This document shows, in pieces, positions 15,270 through 28,799 of a DNA stretch of 64,000 nt. The position numbers and the translations under genes were made by a program. The notes beneath the pieces are model-generated. The model saw only the letters and a list, made by a program, of their open reading frames with translations, did not search any database and had not been told where the DNA came from. The DNA comes from Cynocephalus volans (lineage: Eukaryota; Chordata; Mammalia; Dermoptera; Cynocephalidae): the NCBI RefSeq assembly GCF_027409185.1, contig NC_084460.1, forward strand, positions 145,560,569 to 145,624,568. The letters are read 5' to 3'. Position 1 is the first letter of the stretch, and each line of letters opens with the position of its first letter.

Positions 15270-15336
15270 CTTTACTGCTTCTGATGAGAGTACATTTTCC
15301 TTTTTGTGACTTGTGCTCATGGGCTCATTTTCAACA
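15270..15336 (-). CDS. CRYBG3: CRYBG3 exon 2
   Basis: This 67-base internal exon encodes residues 51-72, starting VENEPMSTSHKKENV and ending SSEAVK, plus one base completing Ser50. The acceptor is a T-rich tract ending in TTTTTCAG just above 15,336, and the donor is AAAG|GTATAG at 15,270/15,269. It enters in phase 2 and leaves in phase 0, so it fits exon 1 and exon 3 without a frame break. It is far too short to stand out by reading-frame length and was found by extending exon 3 upstream. The residues are polar and Ser/Lys/Glu-rich with no recognisable domain, which is typical of the long disordered N-terminal part of this protein. Confidence 0.9.
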
Positions 15337-16044
15337 CTGAAAAATAAAAACCACAGTTTCTTTTGAAATTAAAAGAGAATTACTAAACTCATACAGTTTC
15401 TGTATTTAAACCAAAAACTGAAAGGTCCTTTATCTGCAATGCTCAGAGTCACATACAAAATGTTATACTAAGATTATGTCAATTTGGATCTCTAAACTTG
15501 AAATACACATTCAAAAATGGTCATCCAGGCTTCAGAAATTTTTGTGAGTTCATTATGCTTCATATTTTCTTACATTGCTAATCAACATCTCAGTAATGAT
15601 GCATCTGAACAAAGGAACACCAGTGTAAGACTACCATCACCTCAAAAAGTACTAGCACTCTGAGATTTTATTTATATTAAGGTTCTCCACACACTAATCT
15701 TTTTTTAATGCCTATGCTAAATGTTATCTGGAATAGAATACATGTCTACTCAGCAAATAATTACAAACATACAGGTTCATCTAGTGAATCTGGGGAACAC
15801 TCAAAAATAGATGCAGTTTTATGTAATCCCAAATGCATCCCTGGTGGTACCTTAAGAATCTGACTTTCCAGAAAGTCACTTTTAATTGTCTTTTGTCTGG
15901 AATACCTTCCCAGATGCTTTGTGAGATGTCATAATAAACTACTTAGCCTATCAGGCACATATACATCTTAGATCTAAATATTTGTATCTCTGTGTTTATG
16001 ATCTCATAATCCTAAACAAATTGAGTAGCTCCACTCTAAAGATT

Positions 16045-16500
16045 ATCAAGACTGTCTACCATGTACTAAGGACTGTGTTTGGCCTTAAGGATATGAAAAA
16101 GAGTAGGTCAGGGTCTTTGAAAGCTCAGTCTAGTTGGGGAGACTGATACACAAACTTTAACAATAGAGTTTGGTAGATGTTATAAGTGTTGAATGAGCAA
16201 AATGCTGTGGAGCTTAGAGGAAATAAGGAACAACCAATTCTGCCTGCTTTGTAAAATGCCTTCAGAGGAGGTACAAAGGTAGAGAATATGGCATTTTCAG
16301 GAAATTACATTTTGTTTGTTTTTAATACACAACTGGAGTATAAAACTTGTGACAGGCAGAGGTAATCCTGTAGTGACACCAGAGGTTATTCAATGCCAGA
16401 CTATGAAGAACTGGTCTGACCCGTTACAGAATATGATCTTTGCCCTACATGCAGTGAGAAGCCCTTAGAGCCTTTAGGCAGGGGACAATGATAAGCAGGA
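16045..16500 (-). repeat. L2-like remnant (antisense)
   Basis: 'aaggatatgaaaaagagtag', 'ctcagtctagttggggagac' and 'tgagaagcccttagagcctt' fit the antisense L2 pattern in order. It is strongly diverged. Confidence 0.4.
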
Positions 16501-17947
16501 GGATGACTGAGAGTGGCCAAGACACGGAATCATGGTCACTGGTGGTAGAGAGATATGAAAGGAAGAAGTGTCAATAGCTCAGATCAAGTAAAGGCCACCT
16601 CAAACAAGATGGGACATAATTTATGCTACTTAGATTTTCTATCCATAAAAGCCAGTGCTATTATGCAAAATATCCAGTGAACTAATGGTAACAGTCAAAA
16701 CACAGGAAAAGAAGATAGAAAGATCATGAAAACCTGGAAAATTCAATAGATTAAAATTTCATTAAGTCCCAGATTCTATGGAGAAATACATGGACAAACA
16801 AGATACAGCAGTGTTCTTAAATATCAATAGAAAAAACAAGCTTGTAAAAAAAAATATGTGAGATGTGTGTTAAAGACATGGAAAATCCTATAGGAAAAAC
16901 CAGAGGATGAAAGTAGAAAATAAAATAATATTATATAATACAGAATTACAATCTGTATTCATATATATATGCATAAAATAAGGATGTCTCAATAGTTGCT
17001 ATTGTAAAGGTGAATCCTTTCTTTTTTTTTTTTTTCCTATTTTACTAGCCTTATTTTTTGCCACAAGGTTGTTTACAATTCAGTTCGGGGTTTTTTTTGT
17101 TTTGTTTTGTTTTTAAATTAATTGTGAATTGATACTGGTCTATTTAAGCTCAAATCAAAGAAAACCAACTGGCAAAACACATGTAAAAAGAGAATGTTAT
17201 AAGGATTAGAGGTACAATTAAGAATAATACTGCCCTTGATGATTTTATAAATGAATTCTCTAAATACGATCTATTTTGAATGACCTACCTAAAAACTATG
17301 TAAACATACAGCAACCATTTAACTTTTTTCTCCTATTTCTAGGTTCAAGATTCCTGAAATTCTACTTTATTTAGAGTATTTACAGGGCTTTCTATAAATA
17401 TACTGCCTTAGACTATAAATGAAAATAGTACGAATTTCTTTTCTAGCACAAAAGCTGCGAAAAATGTAGCTTTGAGTTCATGGGATTAATACAGAACTCA
17501 GTCTTTTCAAGCAGCTATAATTACTTCCAAGTGCACACTACAAACACACACAAAACAGCCACAATAACATAGCAGTAAATCAGCACATAAGTACTGAATA
17601 AACAACAGAAAAATTCAAAGCTAATATCACCAAAAGAAATATTACTTGACACTTCTTAAAAGGTTCTGAAACTTGTTTCCTATGTTTAAGTTCCATGATT
17701 CTTACTGTTAAACCAGAATTCTAAAATGTGTTGAGATTTAAAGCAGAAATAGTTTAAAATTCTCTTTTAGTGATAAAAGTCATTGCTTTAATTAAAGGTT
17801 TCACAACTCCTTTCCTAGATTATTAGAGACCCTTCTTAATCAGTCTCTCGCACCTTTAGGATTGCTCTGCTTCAATTCATTCTTCACCTGGCTGTCAATA
17901 TGAGTCTGTTAATACAATCATGACATTCTCCTGTTCAAAAATCTTTT

Positions 17948-20075
17948 GAAGAAGGACAAAAACCATATGATCATCTCAACTGACACAGAAAAAGCACTTG
18001 CTACAATTCAACATCACTTCATGATAAGAACCCTCAACAAATTAGACGTATAGGGAACATACCTCAACAAAGTAAAGGCCATATATGACAAACCAACAGC
18101 TAATATCACACTGAATGGGAAAAAGCTGAAAGCTCTTCCTCTAAGGACTGGAACAAGACAAGGATGCTCACTCTCTCCACTCTTATTCATCATAGTACTG
18201 GAAGTCCTAGCCAGAGATTAGGCAAGAAAAAGAAATAAAGGGCATTCAAATTGGAAAAGAGGAAGTCAAATTGTCCCTGTTTGCAGATGACATGATCTTA
18301 CACATAGAAAAACCTAAAAGCTCCACCAAAAAGCTCCTAGAACTGATAAATTCAATAAAGTTACAGGACACAAAATCAACACACAAAAATCACTAGCACT
18401 TCTATACACAAATAATGAGCAAGATGAAAAAAATCAAGAAAGCAATTCCATTTACAACAGCTACCAAAAAAACAAAATATCTAGAAATTAATTTAACCAA
18501 GAAGGTAAAAAAGCTCTACAAGGAAAACTATAAAACACTGATGAAGGAAATTGAAGATGACACAAAGAAATGGAAAGACGTTCCATGTTCATGGGCTGAA
18601 AGAATATTGTGAAAATGACGTTATACCCAAAGCTATCTACAGAGTCAATGTAATCCCTATCAAAATACCAATGGCATTCTACACAGAAATAGAAAAAAGC
18701 AATCCTAAAATACAAATGGAACCACAAAAGACCCCAAATACCTAAAGCAATCCTGAGCAAAAAGAAAAAAGCTCGAGGCATTACACTACCTTACCTCAAA
18801 ATATAGTACAAAGCCATAATAACCAAAATAACATGGTACCGGCATAACAACAGACACACAGATCAATGGAACATAATAGAGAACCTAGAAATAAAGCCAT
18901 GTATTTACAGCCAACTGATTTTTCATAAAGGCACAAAGACCATTGAATGGGGAAATGACAGTCTCTTCAATAAATGGTGCTGGGAAAACTGGAAGTCCAC
19001 ATGCAGAAGTCTGAAATTAGACCTCTATCTCTCCCCATACACAAATATCAACTCAAAATGTATCAAAGACCTAAACTGAAGACCTGAATCTATGAAACTA
19101 CTAGAAGAAAACATAGAGGAAACATTGCACAAAATGGGAGTGGGCAGCGATTTTTTGAGCAAGACTACAAAGGCACAGGCAACTAAAGCAAAAATACAGA
19201 AACGAGACTACATCAATCTAAAAAGCTTCTTCACAGCAGAGAACACAATCAACAAAGTGAAATGATAACCACAGAATGGGAGAAAGTGTTTGCAAACTAC
19301 ACACCAGACAAGGGGCTAATATCCAGAATACATAACTCAATCAACTCAATAGCGAAAACCCAAATAACCCAACTAAAAAAAGGGCAAAGGACCTGAACAG
19401 ACATTTCTCAAAAGACCAAATAGGCACATGAAAAAATTCTTGACATCACTAATCAACAAGGAAATGCAAATTAAAGCTACAATGAGATATCATCTCACTC
19501 CAGTTAGAATGGATATTATCAAAATAGCAGAAAATAAAAAATGCTGGTGAGGATGCGGAGAAAAGGGAACTCTCCTACATTGTTGGTGGGATTGTAACTT
19601 GGTACAACCATTGTAGAAAACAGTATGGAGATTCCTCAGAGAACTAAAAATTTATCTACCTTATGACCCAGCAATCCCACTACTGGCTATATGCTCAAAT
19701 ACTACTCAGCTATTAAAAAAATGAAATACTGCCATTTGCAACAACATCAATGGAATTGGAGACCCTCATGTTAAGTGAAGTAAGCCAGGCACAGAAAGAC
19801 AAATACTGCATGATCTCACTCATGTGTGGAAGCTTTAAAAAAAAAAAAAAAAAAAAGTGGTTCTCATAGAAGTAGAGAGCAGAATAATGGTTACTGGAGG
19901 GTGGGAGGGGAGGAGATGGGAGGGTGGGGGAAATGGTGGAGTAAATGGTACAAAGCTATGCTATCTATGCTAAGTGAATCAATGTACAGTATATGCACGT
20001 ATTGAAAAACACACTGTACCCCACAAATATGTACAAAACAAATGTTAAAATTAAAAAAATTTTTTTAAACATAAA
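17948..20075 (+). mobile_element. 5'-truncated L1 (ORF2 3' part and 3' UTR)
   Basis: About 2.1 kb of L1 on the plus strand. It opens inside the reverse-transcriptase part of ORF2 (text around 'ctcaactgacacagaaaaag' and 'gtccctgtttgcagatgac', the latter covering the FADD motif region) and runs through the C-terminal ORF2 region to a G-rich 3' UTR and an A-rich tail near 20,060. ORF2 is broken by many stops and frameshifts, so it is dead. An 18-base A tract interrupts it at about 19,837. It sits in CRYBG3 intron 1, antisense to the gene. Confidence 0.88.
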
Positions 20076-20134
20076 AATCCTTAAACAAATCTCTATCAGT
20101 TGACGAATAAAATGAAGAGTCCTTAGCATAGATA

Positions 20135-20335
20135 CAGAAAGTTATCATGACCTGGCTCCTGGTATACCAATCACATAGAACCACTTCACACTGCTAAAAT
20201 ATGCCAAGTTCACAGGCCAGCAAATCACTTTCTTTTCCTGCCTGCAACATCTTTCCCCACCCTCAGAGACTAGAATTGTGCCTGGCACTGTGAAACACTC
20301 AAATATTGTGTATCTGTTAAATGAATAAAAAAATC
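20135..20335 (+). repeat. L2 3' end fragment
   Basis: 'catgacctggctcctggtat', then 'gagactagaattgtgcctgg' and a terminal 'tgttaaatgaataaa' follow the L2 3' order. Confidence 0.5.
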
Positions 20336-20832
20336 TATTAACAGGTTCTCCATTTGTTCCTGCTTACTTTCCTCAAGAAACACTATTCATTGTGAACAAT
20401 GTAAGTATCACACAATAGTCTTTTTTTCCTTCACAAAGTAGTATATAAATCTCCTGAAAGAATATACCAGCCATTAATATTCTTTATCATCTTTCTCTAA
20501 AGATATGAAGGAGGGAGTGGGGCAGATGCAAAAAACAAAAAACAAAAAAAGGGCATTTTCAGCTGGATACTTAGACATCCATTTAGTAAAAAAAAGTTAA
20601 CAGAAAGAACTCAAAAGACTGGAAGTGGTACTTTCAGACTTGAAACACGAGGGAAAGAGAAACACATTCATCTCAAACTTCATGAAGGAAGACAATCTGT
20701 TCTTATTGTTTATTTACAACTTAACCCCACTTTGGGACCCAGGAATATTTCAATAGCAATATTTTAAGAAAGAACACATTTGTTCCTGGCAGGAGGTGAG
20801 GGTCAGAAATCATAATCACATGTAGACAGAAA

Positions 20833-21065
20833 TACAAGGGTACTTCAAAAAGTTCATGGAAGGGCCGAGCCTGTGGCGCACTCGGGAGAATGCGGCGCTG
20901 GGAGCGTGGCGACGCTCCCGCCGCGGGTTTGGATCCTACATAGGATTGGCCGGTGCACTCACTGGCTGAGTGCCGGTCACGAAAAAGACAAACAAACAAA
21001 CAAACAAACAAACAAAAAAAAAGATAATACAAATCTTTCCATGAACTTTTTGAAGTACCCTCATA
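20833..21065. mobile_element. mariner-like MITE split by a SINE
   Basis: Left arm 20,833-20,861 contains TACTTCAAAAAGTTCATGG and right arm about 21,021-21,065 contains its inverted complement, ending GTACCCTCATA. Without the insert it would be a palindromic element of about 75-80 bases like the copy at 48,003. The outer ends begin and finish at TA, as for Tc1/mariner target sites. It has no coding capacity. Confidence 0.7.
20862..21022 (+). mobile_element. tRNA-derived SINE (CYN-like), monomeric
   Basis: Starts 'gggccgagcctgtggcgcac', with an A-box-like 'tggcgcactcgggag' and a B-box-like 'ggtttggatcc' at a tRNA-like spacing, and ends in a (CAAA)n tail. It is GC-rich in an AT-rich setting, consistent with fairly recent insertion. 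I recall this head from the tRNA-Ile-derived CYN SINEs of colugos. It is not a functional tRNA gene: the 3' half does not fold back to an acceptor stem. Confidence 0.7.
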
Positions 21066-21544
21066 AAACTACCTTGCATTTCTAAACAGCCTCATCTTAG
21101 CTAACAGAAATTTGAAAATTAATCTCTCAAAACAGCCCAAATATGAAGGTCAATGTAACAAAGAAGCTCATTTTTAAAGCAACTTTATTTAGACCATAGC
21201 TGAAAATCAGGATTCCAACATACATTCTTTGTGTTAGACAAAAAATAAAACAAACCTCCGGGCCATGAAAAAAGTAGGGTACATTAACATTCTAAAGTTC
21301 AAATAATTCACATAGAGGAGAGCCTCTAACCCCTTTCACATAAGATATCTTATACTCTTAATTTTTATTAAATTCTAACAAGATTCCCTAACCAATAGCA
21401 GATAAGCAGAAAACTGGACCCAAGAACACACTTGCCCACCCAACAAGTATGCAGTGCACATCTGTATGTGTCTGGCACTGTTCTTGGTGCTGGGTGTTGA
21501 GCAATGAATGAACCAAACAAGGTCCTTGACCTCACTCTTTCAGA

Positions 21545-21745
21545 ACCTGTATCTATATGTATCAGAATCACCTGGGCAACTGTGTTTCTAAACCTGATTT
21601 CTGGGCCTGACTGTCAAGGAATCCAATTGGAGGGGGGCCCAGGAATCCATATTTTTAACAACCAACTATCCCCTTCCCCAGGTTGTTCTGTAGCAGGTCA
21701 CCCTCTAAGCACATTCTTGATAAACAATGGTCTGAGAGCCTCTCT
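21545..21745. mobile_element. MER5-like hAT remnant
   Basis: 'atcagaatcacctgggcaac' on the left and 'cccaggaatccatatttttaa' type text around 21,638 follow the MER5A order. Confidence 0.55.
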
Positions 21746-24360
21746 CTCTCCAGCTGAAACTAACAACTGATAGTTGTATAGGGAAGGCAGAAATCTGGTC
21801 AGGAATATCTCTACTTAATAATATTTAAATACATTAAGTATTGATAATTAATGAGTAGGAAACTCATTCATGTGGAACACCACCCATTTTCTGACACTGG
21901 CTCAACAATGCTCTGGGCCCCAGAGAAAAGCTGCTGCCTTAAGGAGCTCATAGAGTACTGAAAGTACACAGTGGGACCAACAAGGAAAAAATCCCTTTCT
22001 TTCAGTCCATACCACAGATTGAAGCACAAAGGGTGCTGCTGGGTCTCACCGAGAGTCAGTTCCTCGTGTGGCAAGGACACAGCTTCCCGGATGGCCAGCG
22101 GGAAGACTCACAGGAACAGCGGGGTCAGCTCAGAGAAGAGGGGTGAGGCACAGCGAGGGGAGCACAACTCTTCCCTCCTCCCTTCCTGTAAAACACGTTG
22201 GGCACCTCCTCGTCCTATGTCTTTCTCCCCACACATTATGATCATGGCTGCATCAAAACCTTCTGAAAATGTAAGACCTGAATACATCTTCCATAACTTC
22301 CTTCCAGAGGCTTGCCCACTTCTCTATGGATGCCAGAGTCTATGATTTCTTGCCATTTCCAGACAGGAGGTGATCTTTTGGTGCTGATGACATCACTGTC
22401 AGTAATTCTGAACATCCCTAACTAAACACAAGGTTACTTAACATAGGGAGTTCCCAATATGGGAATGCCCTTAAATCTAACAGCACCTTCCCACATCGTC
22501 CCCTGCTCCCGCTCCCGCCCCCCCACCCCAGCTCCTGGGAATTGTTACCATTTCCAGGTTCCTCTGCTGAGAATTTATCCTCTCTCTTTCCTGTCCATCC
22601 CATTCAGCCTGATGCTGCCTGAAATTATCTTCCCACTCTAGATTTTCACTCCCACTCCACAAAGTGTGGTCTGCAGCAAAGGAACCAGCAATATTATTGA
22701 GGACAGGGAGAGAATCAGAACAAATCTCTCTATGGTTTTCTCTTCTCCCACTAATATAAAACTCTGCTGGTTCCAGAAGCCTGGTTAACTTTGCAGCATC
22801 TCCTCCTATACCCCAACTTCATTAGGCCCTTACTTCCTGGCATGTTGTTCCTCATCTCAGAGCCCACCTGACCCAATTCCTATGATGAAACCCTAGAAGT
22901 AGCCAGAATCTGGCCTTCCCTTGAAATGTGATCAAATCACACATCAGTCCTCCAGGTATGACTTTACCTTAGACTAAATGAAAAAATAATATGGAACAAA
23001 AAAGGGTCTTTTACCTACCCAACTCCCGTTCCCACTGTTAATTAGTACTAAAATGCTTTCAGAGACAGCACTTTACAACAAAAGGCACTTCAGTCAAAAC
23101 GCACCTTTCTGGGTCTGATTTTACAAATATGTACACTGAAAGGGTCACACCAGCTGATATGAGATCTCTGCCAGATCTAAAATCACATGCTGATGTGATC
23201 CTACAATAGTAGGATGAATAGAAAAAGAAACAGATAGATTAATCTTGAGGCTTCTGTTGTAAAGGAAGAGAAAGACTATGACCAAGAAACCAACTCAGAA
23301 TCAAAACTAACACCATGCTATTACAACAAAGAGGCAGAAATATCTACTGTCCCTTATTTCAAAGTTACTGAGGCTATTCCTAGCCTGTCATTTATTTCCT
23401 TAGACTCTTACCCTCTCAGCCCATACTTAGGCCCTTAAATACTTTACGGACTTTATCCTCACACCCTCCTGAAGGGTCTGCTTATACTGGGGGGTCATCT
23501 ACATTACCCTGGGGATTTTCTTCTTAGAAACGCAGCTTCACATGACAAGCTCTATAGGTCTCTTTGTTCAATGCTATACTGCAGGTATGTCATGGATTAA
23601 ACTGACTTTTGTGCACTGGCCTGGAGCCCATCCAGCAGGTCCATTTCTGTTTCTACAGGGAAAAAGAAAGAGTTCCACACCAATGATTTACAAATAACCA
23701 TCTGGAAAACTGTCCGTTCACAAATGGTGACTGCCAGCAGTAGACCAGCAATGCATTTTTTTCATGACCCTTAACAGAATATAAAACAGGTGGTTATGGC
23801 ACTATTTCTGGGATTCAAATTAAAAGGTAACTAAAAGCTGCAATTTTAAGGCAGTCAACCAGCATGTGTTTTAGTTCAAACATCTGGTATTTGAATGATT
23901 TCAAAACTCCATGGAAAAAAGTTGGGAGAGGGGAGGAAAGGCAGACATGATTATTAGGCTCAGTTGCTTTGCAATTTAGACTCTTCTGACACTCCTTTTC
24001 TCCATAATGTCAGTCCTCTCCTATAATTTATGTACCTACCTTGAAGCTGCTTTATTTCCTGTCCCTTATCTCACATCCCCAAAACAAGACCCATAATTAC
24101 AGTTCAATCACAGGCTACAGAGTGAGAATCTTGTTATGTCTGATGTATACCTAAACTGTCTTGACAGACTGCTCTGTTCTTCCCAAAGTCCTCTGTCTAC
24201 CTCTTATCCTTCAGATTCTGAATGTTTATGACCCATCTCAAAAGAACCAATACCTCCATCTTTTGCTGTGACATGAACTCTAAACAGTTCTGTTGTTTTC
24301 TAAAATGGGGTGTTAATTCAAGTATCATTCAATGAATTGTTCTGCAGGGGCACTGGAGAT

Positions 24361-24758
24361 TGCTGTGGATTCATGTCCCCCCAAAACATAGTCCCCACTG
24401 TGACAGTGTAAAGAGGTTGGGAAATCCTACTATGGTAGTTGAAAGTTAGGGCCTTGAAGAGGTGATTACATTGTAGGACAATGCCATAATGAATGGATTA
24501 ATAATGGTGGTCATGAGCGTGGTCCTGAGGACTTTAAAAGGACATCATGTCAGAGTCTCTCTCTCTCTCTCTCTCTGCTTCCACTATCTCACAATGTGAT
24601 ACCCTGTGTTGCTGAAGCCACCACCAAAGAAGGCCTTCACCAGATGTGTTCCCTGAACTTTGGACTTCCCAGCCTCAAAAACTGTAAGCAATAAATTTTG
24701 TTTTCTTACAAATTACCCAGTTCTGTGTATTTTGTTAAAAGCAACAGAAATAGACCAA
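24361..24758 (+). mobile_element. MaLR-type solo LTR
   Basis: Same subfamily as 13,988 and 49,592: 'tccccactgtgacagtgtaa', 'agggccttgaagaggtgatt', an expanded CT run at about 24,556-24,576 and 'aaattacccagttctgtgta' before 'caacagaaatagacc'. Confidence 0.65.
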
Positions 24759-24779
24759 GGACAAGCAGAGCTCCTCAGA

Positions 24780-25340
24780 GCCTGACCATGGCTGACCTCA
24801 CCTCCAGTTCAAATCCTTCCTCCTCTTTAAATATTTCCAGACACACATAAACAGACAACATACGTGTGCATACATAAACATATGCACACATAAACTCATG
24901 ACCGAGTGATACTTTCAAAAAGTCAATCTCATCATTTCACCTCCTTACTACGGGCTATCGAGTCCTACCTCATCCGGCCCTGGCTCCCTTCCCCATGTCA
25001 CTGACACCCACACTTCTTCCCATTCTGTTGTCTCTACCCACACTGGGATCTGTGCCACATGATCCTACCCCTGGAAAGTTCTTTCCTTGAATTTGTTCAT
25101 GTCCCACTCCAAGATTTCATCTAGATCTTTGCTCAAATGTTACCCAATAGAGAGGACTTTCAAGGCCACCCTACCTAAAAACCTTCCCCTTGACTCACCA
25201 ACTTCCATTGTGCCCCATTCCCTCATCCTGCCTTATTTTTACTTCAAGGCACACTATATATTAATTTATATAACATATTTTCTGCCCTCCTCCATTAGAA
25301 TTACAAAACCTATGTAAGCAGAGACATATTTAGATATTCA
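24780..25340 (+). repeat. L2 fragment
   Basis: 'ctggaaagttctttccttga', 'tctttgctcaaatgttaccc' and 'attagaattacaaaacctat' follow L2 3' region order. Confidence 0.55.
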
Positions 25341-26559
25341 AGGAGATTTTGATAAATGATGACTCAACTAAGATTTTTATAAGGATTATATTTTAAATTA
25401 TTTTTATAACTTGTATAAATATACATATTATTGTAGAAAATGTTAAAACACTATCGTTAAGTGAAAAAACTCAAGTTTCAAAATTCTGAAGCGAACTTTT
25501 ACTTTTGGGGAAAATTTCATGCCTGTTTTGCAAAAGCATAAATTAATACTAAAAAAAACCAAAGTAATTTAGTTGATTAAAAAGCAAAAAAAGGCAGTGA
25601 AAAAATGTAAGTAATAAATTTAGATAAATAAAATATCAATTCTACAAATATTACATAACAGTAATTTCTTTGTATCATAATATATACAACACTGACAAGT
25701 AAGATTCTTTTTGCCTACTTAGAACTGAAACAATCAAAATTATTAAAGTTCACATTTTCAGCTCTGACTAATAAACAGCACAAACCACCCTTCCAGCAAG
25801 GGAATGCTCATTGGTGCTCCAACAGGCAAGACAATAAAAAGCAGAAAGTTTATGTCTTACCAAACCTGTCCTCAGGTATTAAGACATAAAATTTATAATA
25901 TTTCATTCCTTGTTATAAGAAGCATGGTAGTTAGAAAAAAATTATGATGTTCCAAAGAGTAAAAGCAGAAATTTCTAACATATCTTCCAGAAATTACTTG
26001 AAATTAATATTTGTGAGATCATTCAAATACCATTTTTGTGTCATTTATGGTACTGCCATTTGCACTATTTGTCATTAAAATATATATATATATAAAAGAT
26101 ATGTTCCTTAACTGTTTTTTTAATAAATACAAGTACACTGGGGGCCATTTTCTAATTCTATCACAATGGGTTATATTTTTGTTCCAACACCTTACTTGAA
26201 ATTAGCACTTAAAGCATAATATTCTAATTTTATAAGTATGCTGGAAACCTCTGTTTTGTAATCTTTTAGCAATTATTTCCCAATAGCCACTGTTGGCAGG
26301 TTTTGTTATGGAGTTCAATTCATACTCAAAGAATAAAAATTTGGTAATAATGATTTTTACAAAGATTTTCTAGCTACTTCCAGCAAAACATGAATACATT
26401 TTTAATTCTGTTCCATGAAAAAGTCCAACTAAAATGACAATGAAACAATAAATAAGAGGAAAAAGCTACTGGGTATCGAGGAAAGATAACAGCATTCATG
26501 AGATAACAGATTTTTGAAGGAGAAAAGCAGGCAGAAGAACAATTTAGAACAGATAAAAC

Positions 26560-27960
26560 TGTGATGTAAATGGATGCAGAAAAGGAAACTATCATTTCAG
26601 TTTATCCTAAAACAACTCCAGAAAAATCTCAGGGACTTGGAGGCCCAAGGTAGGAGATAAGGCACATGGCTGAAAATGGGGACTAGATAAAACTTGGTTA
26701 GCCTCCACCCCAACTCACAGACACTTGGCAGGAGACTAGAAATTTTAAAAAAGAAAGACTCCAAGGCAATGGAAAACCAAGAATAGTAGAAGTATACAAA
26801 AGACAGACTGAAAACAGGGAGCCTGAGCAAAACTCTCTATCCTATATGGTAAGACATAAATCTCTCAAATGAAGAGTCCTCTAATTGCTCAGCAATATGA
26901 ATGAAGAAAAAAAAAAAGACTAAGTAATATTACTGTGCATTTGTAAAGCCTGTATTAAAAAGAGATTTAAAAATTCTCAAAATCTGCAAAAAGTGAATCA
27001 CAAAAACAAGTCCAGAAATCAGACTGGCATCAGAATTCTTTGTGATTATTAACCTGGGACCAGAGACCTCGGGCTGGTAGTCAGTAACCTCTGGGGCCAA
27101 AGCCAAGCCTCAATAAGGCTCTGTTAATTAATCACCAACTGGGCAGGTTGGGGCCACACTGCTTCAGAAAGGGCCGCTTAGCTGGGCTAGCCACTGGCTC
27201 AGGTTCACTCTAGGGGCTGGGAGGATAGCAACAGAATTAAAGAGAAAGATAATAGAGAAATGTCTTCAAAATTCTGAGAGTGAATAATTTCTACATTACA
27301 AATTTATAGCCAGACAATTATTTAATAGAGTAGAAAAAGTATTTTCAGAAATGCAAAGACTGAAAACAATTTTATCTCACTTGCACTCTTTCTTGTTGGA
27401 TATACTCCAACAAAAAGGGAATTAACTAAGAAAGAAGAATACATGAAATTCAAAAATACGGGATCTAATACAGGGTTGAGTAAAAGACTAATGCAGCAAA
27501 TTTAGGAACTACTGGATTATACAAATTAGAGGAAGACCCAGCGGCCAAGAGAAAGGTCACAGAAGGCACTGAAGTAAGAGATGTGATTTAATGGGTAAAA
27601 AAAAAAAGCACTGAAAGGATTTTTAAAATGTGTTTGAGCATCCTAGAAGTAGTAATAAGGAAATGCAAAACAAGGTAATTTACTTCAGGAAAAATGAAAG
27701 ATCATACAAACAAAGAAATGTCATCATAGTGCAGGACTTGGCTTGGCAGAAAACGATATTTACATAGTCATAAAAATCTAAAGATTGACTTTTGATTTAA
27801 TCCCAAACTTATAAGAATTATTTTGGCTGTATGAGTGAAGGGATATAGAAGTGTGTAAAATAGCTAAGTGCTCATCTACCATAACCAGTAGTCAATATAT
27901 ATTGTCTAAAGTTTATAAATCGATAAAGACAGTAAAGCACTATTTAGACACATGTAGAGA
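26560..27960 (+). repeat. old L1 3' UTR-like remnant (L1ME-type)
   Basis: 'tttatagccagacaattatt', 'ttttcagaaatgcaaagact' and later 'aagaaagaagaatacatgaa' resemble L1ME 3' UTR order. It is diverged and the boundaries are vague. Confidence 0.4.
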
Positions 27961-28014
27961 ATTACCAGAAGAAAGAGTTTAAATGAGATTAAAACTATGT
28001 CCTCTAAGAAAAGA

Positions 28015-28240
28015 GTCTCAAGAATGGGCTCACACCTGTCAAGTGCTCCTGCAATCCTCTGCATGTTGCCTTGGTACTTATTTTAAGAGAGGAAGAAAGA
28101 CCTATGCAATGTCTGCCTTCCTCACAAAACTGCATGGGTGCTCTGAGGCAAAGACCATACTGCATCTGTTCACTGCTGGGTTCCCAGAGCCAAGAACTCT
28201 GCCTGGCATAGAAGGCACTAAATTAATTCTTGTTAAACAC
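28015..28240 (+). repeat. L2/MIR-like remnant, tentative
   Basis: 'aaagaccatactgcatctgt' followed by 'agagccaagaactctgcctg' resembles an L2 3' end. The 91-codon frame over it is not a gene. Confidence 0.35.
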
Positions 28241-28799
28241 AGAAGATTTCAAATCTAATGACCAAAATGTTAGGATCATGTGGAGGAATTAACTAATGCA
28301 TTTTCACATGTTAATTTCCCAATAAACCATAACTTTTCTTAATCTATAAGGCATTTTAACTTTATACACACCTATTATCCCATTAAGTTTAGACTGGTAT
28401 GCTAAAGCTGGAAGAGCCCTTAAAGATGACAGCCAACTCTCTCACTTTGTAACTAAAGACTCTGAGAAGATTAATGACCTGTGCAGGGCACACAGGAGGA
28501 TCAAGGTAGATGATAGGTGATCTCATAAAAATGAGTTGATATTTTTGTAGCTCTCACTGTTAACTCCACCCCATTTCACATTGTAGATTAATAAGATATA
28601 AACGTCACTCAAACTTGTAGAAAGTGGCAAAATATCAAGTTATTCTGCATTATAAATACTACTTCTATTTATTTATAACCTTAATCGGAACTCTTCTCAC
28701 TTTAACAAGCTTATGTAGTTCATTCTCTCTTTGGAATATTTTTGCCAACTCAGAATCACAAATTCTCCATATCTTAAGCCAGTCTTTTTTTTTTTTTTC

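Noticed and set aside
20862..20985. Possible tRNA gene from A-box and B-box-like motifs
   Set aside because: It has a SINE structure with a (CAAA)n tail and no complete cloverleaf or terminator. The same applies to 42,598-42,772.
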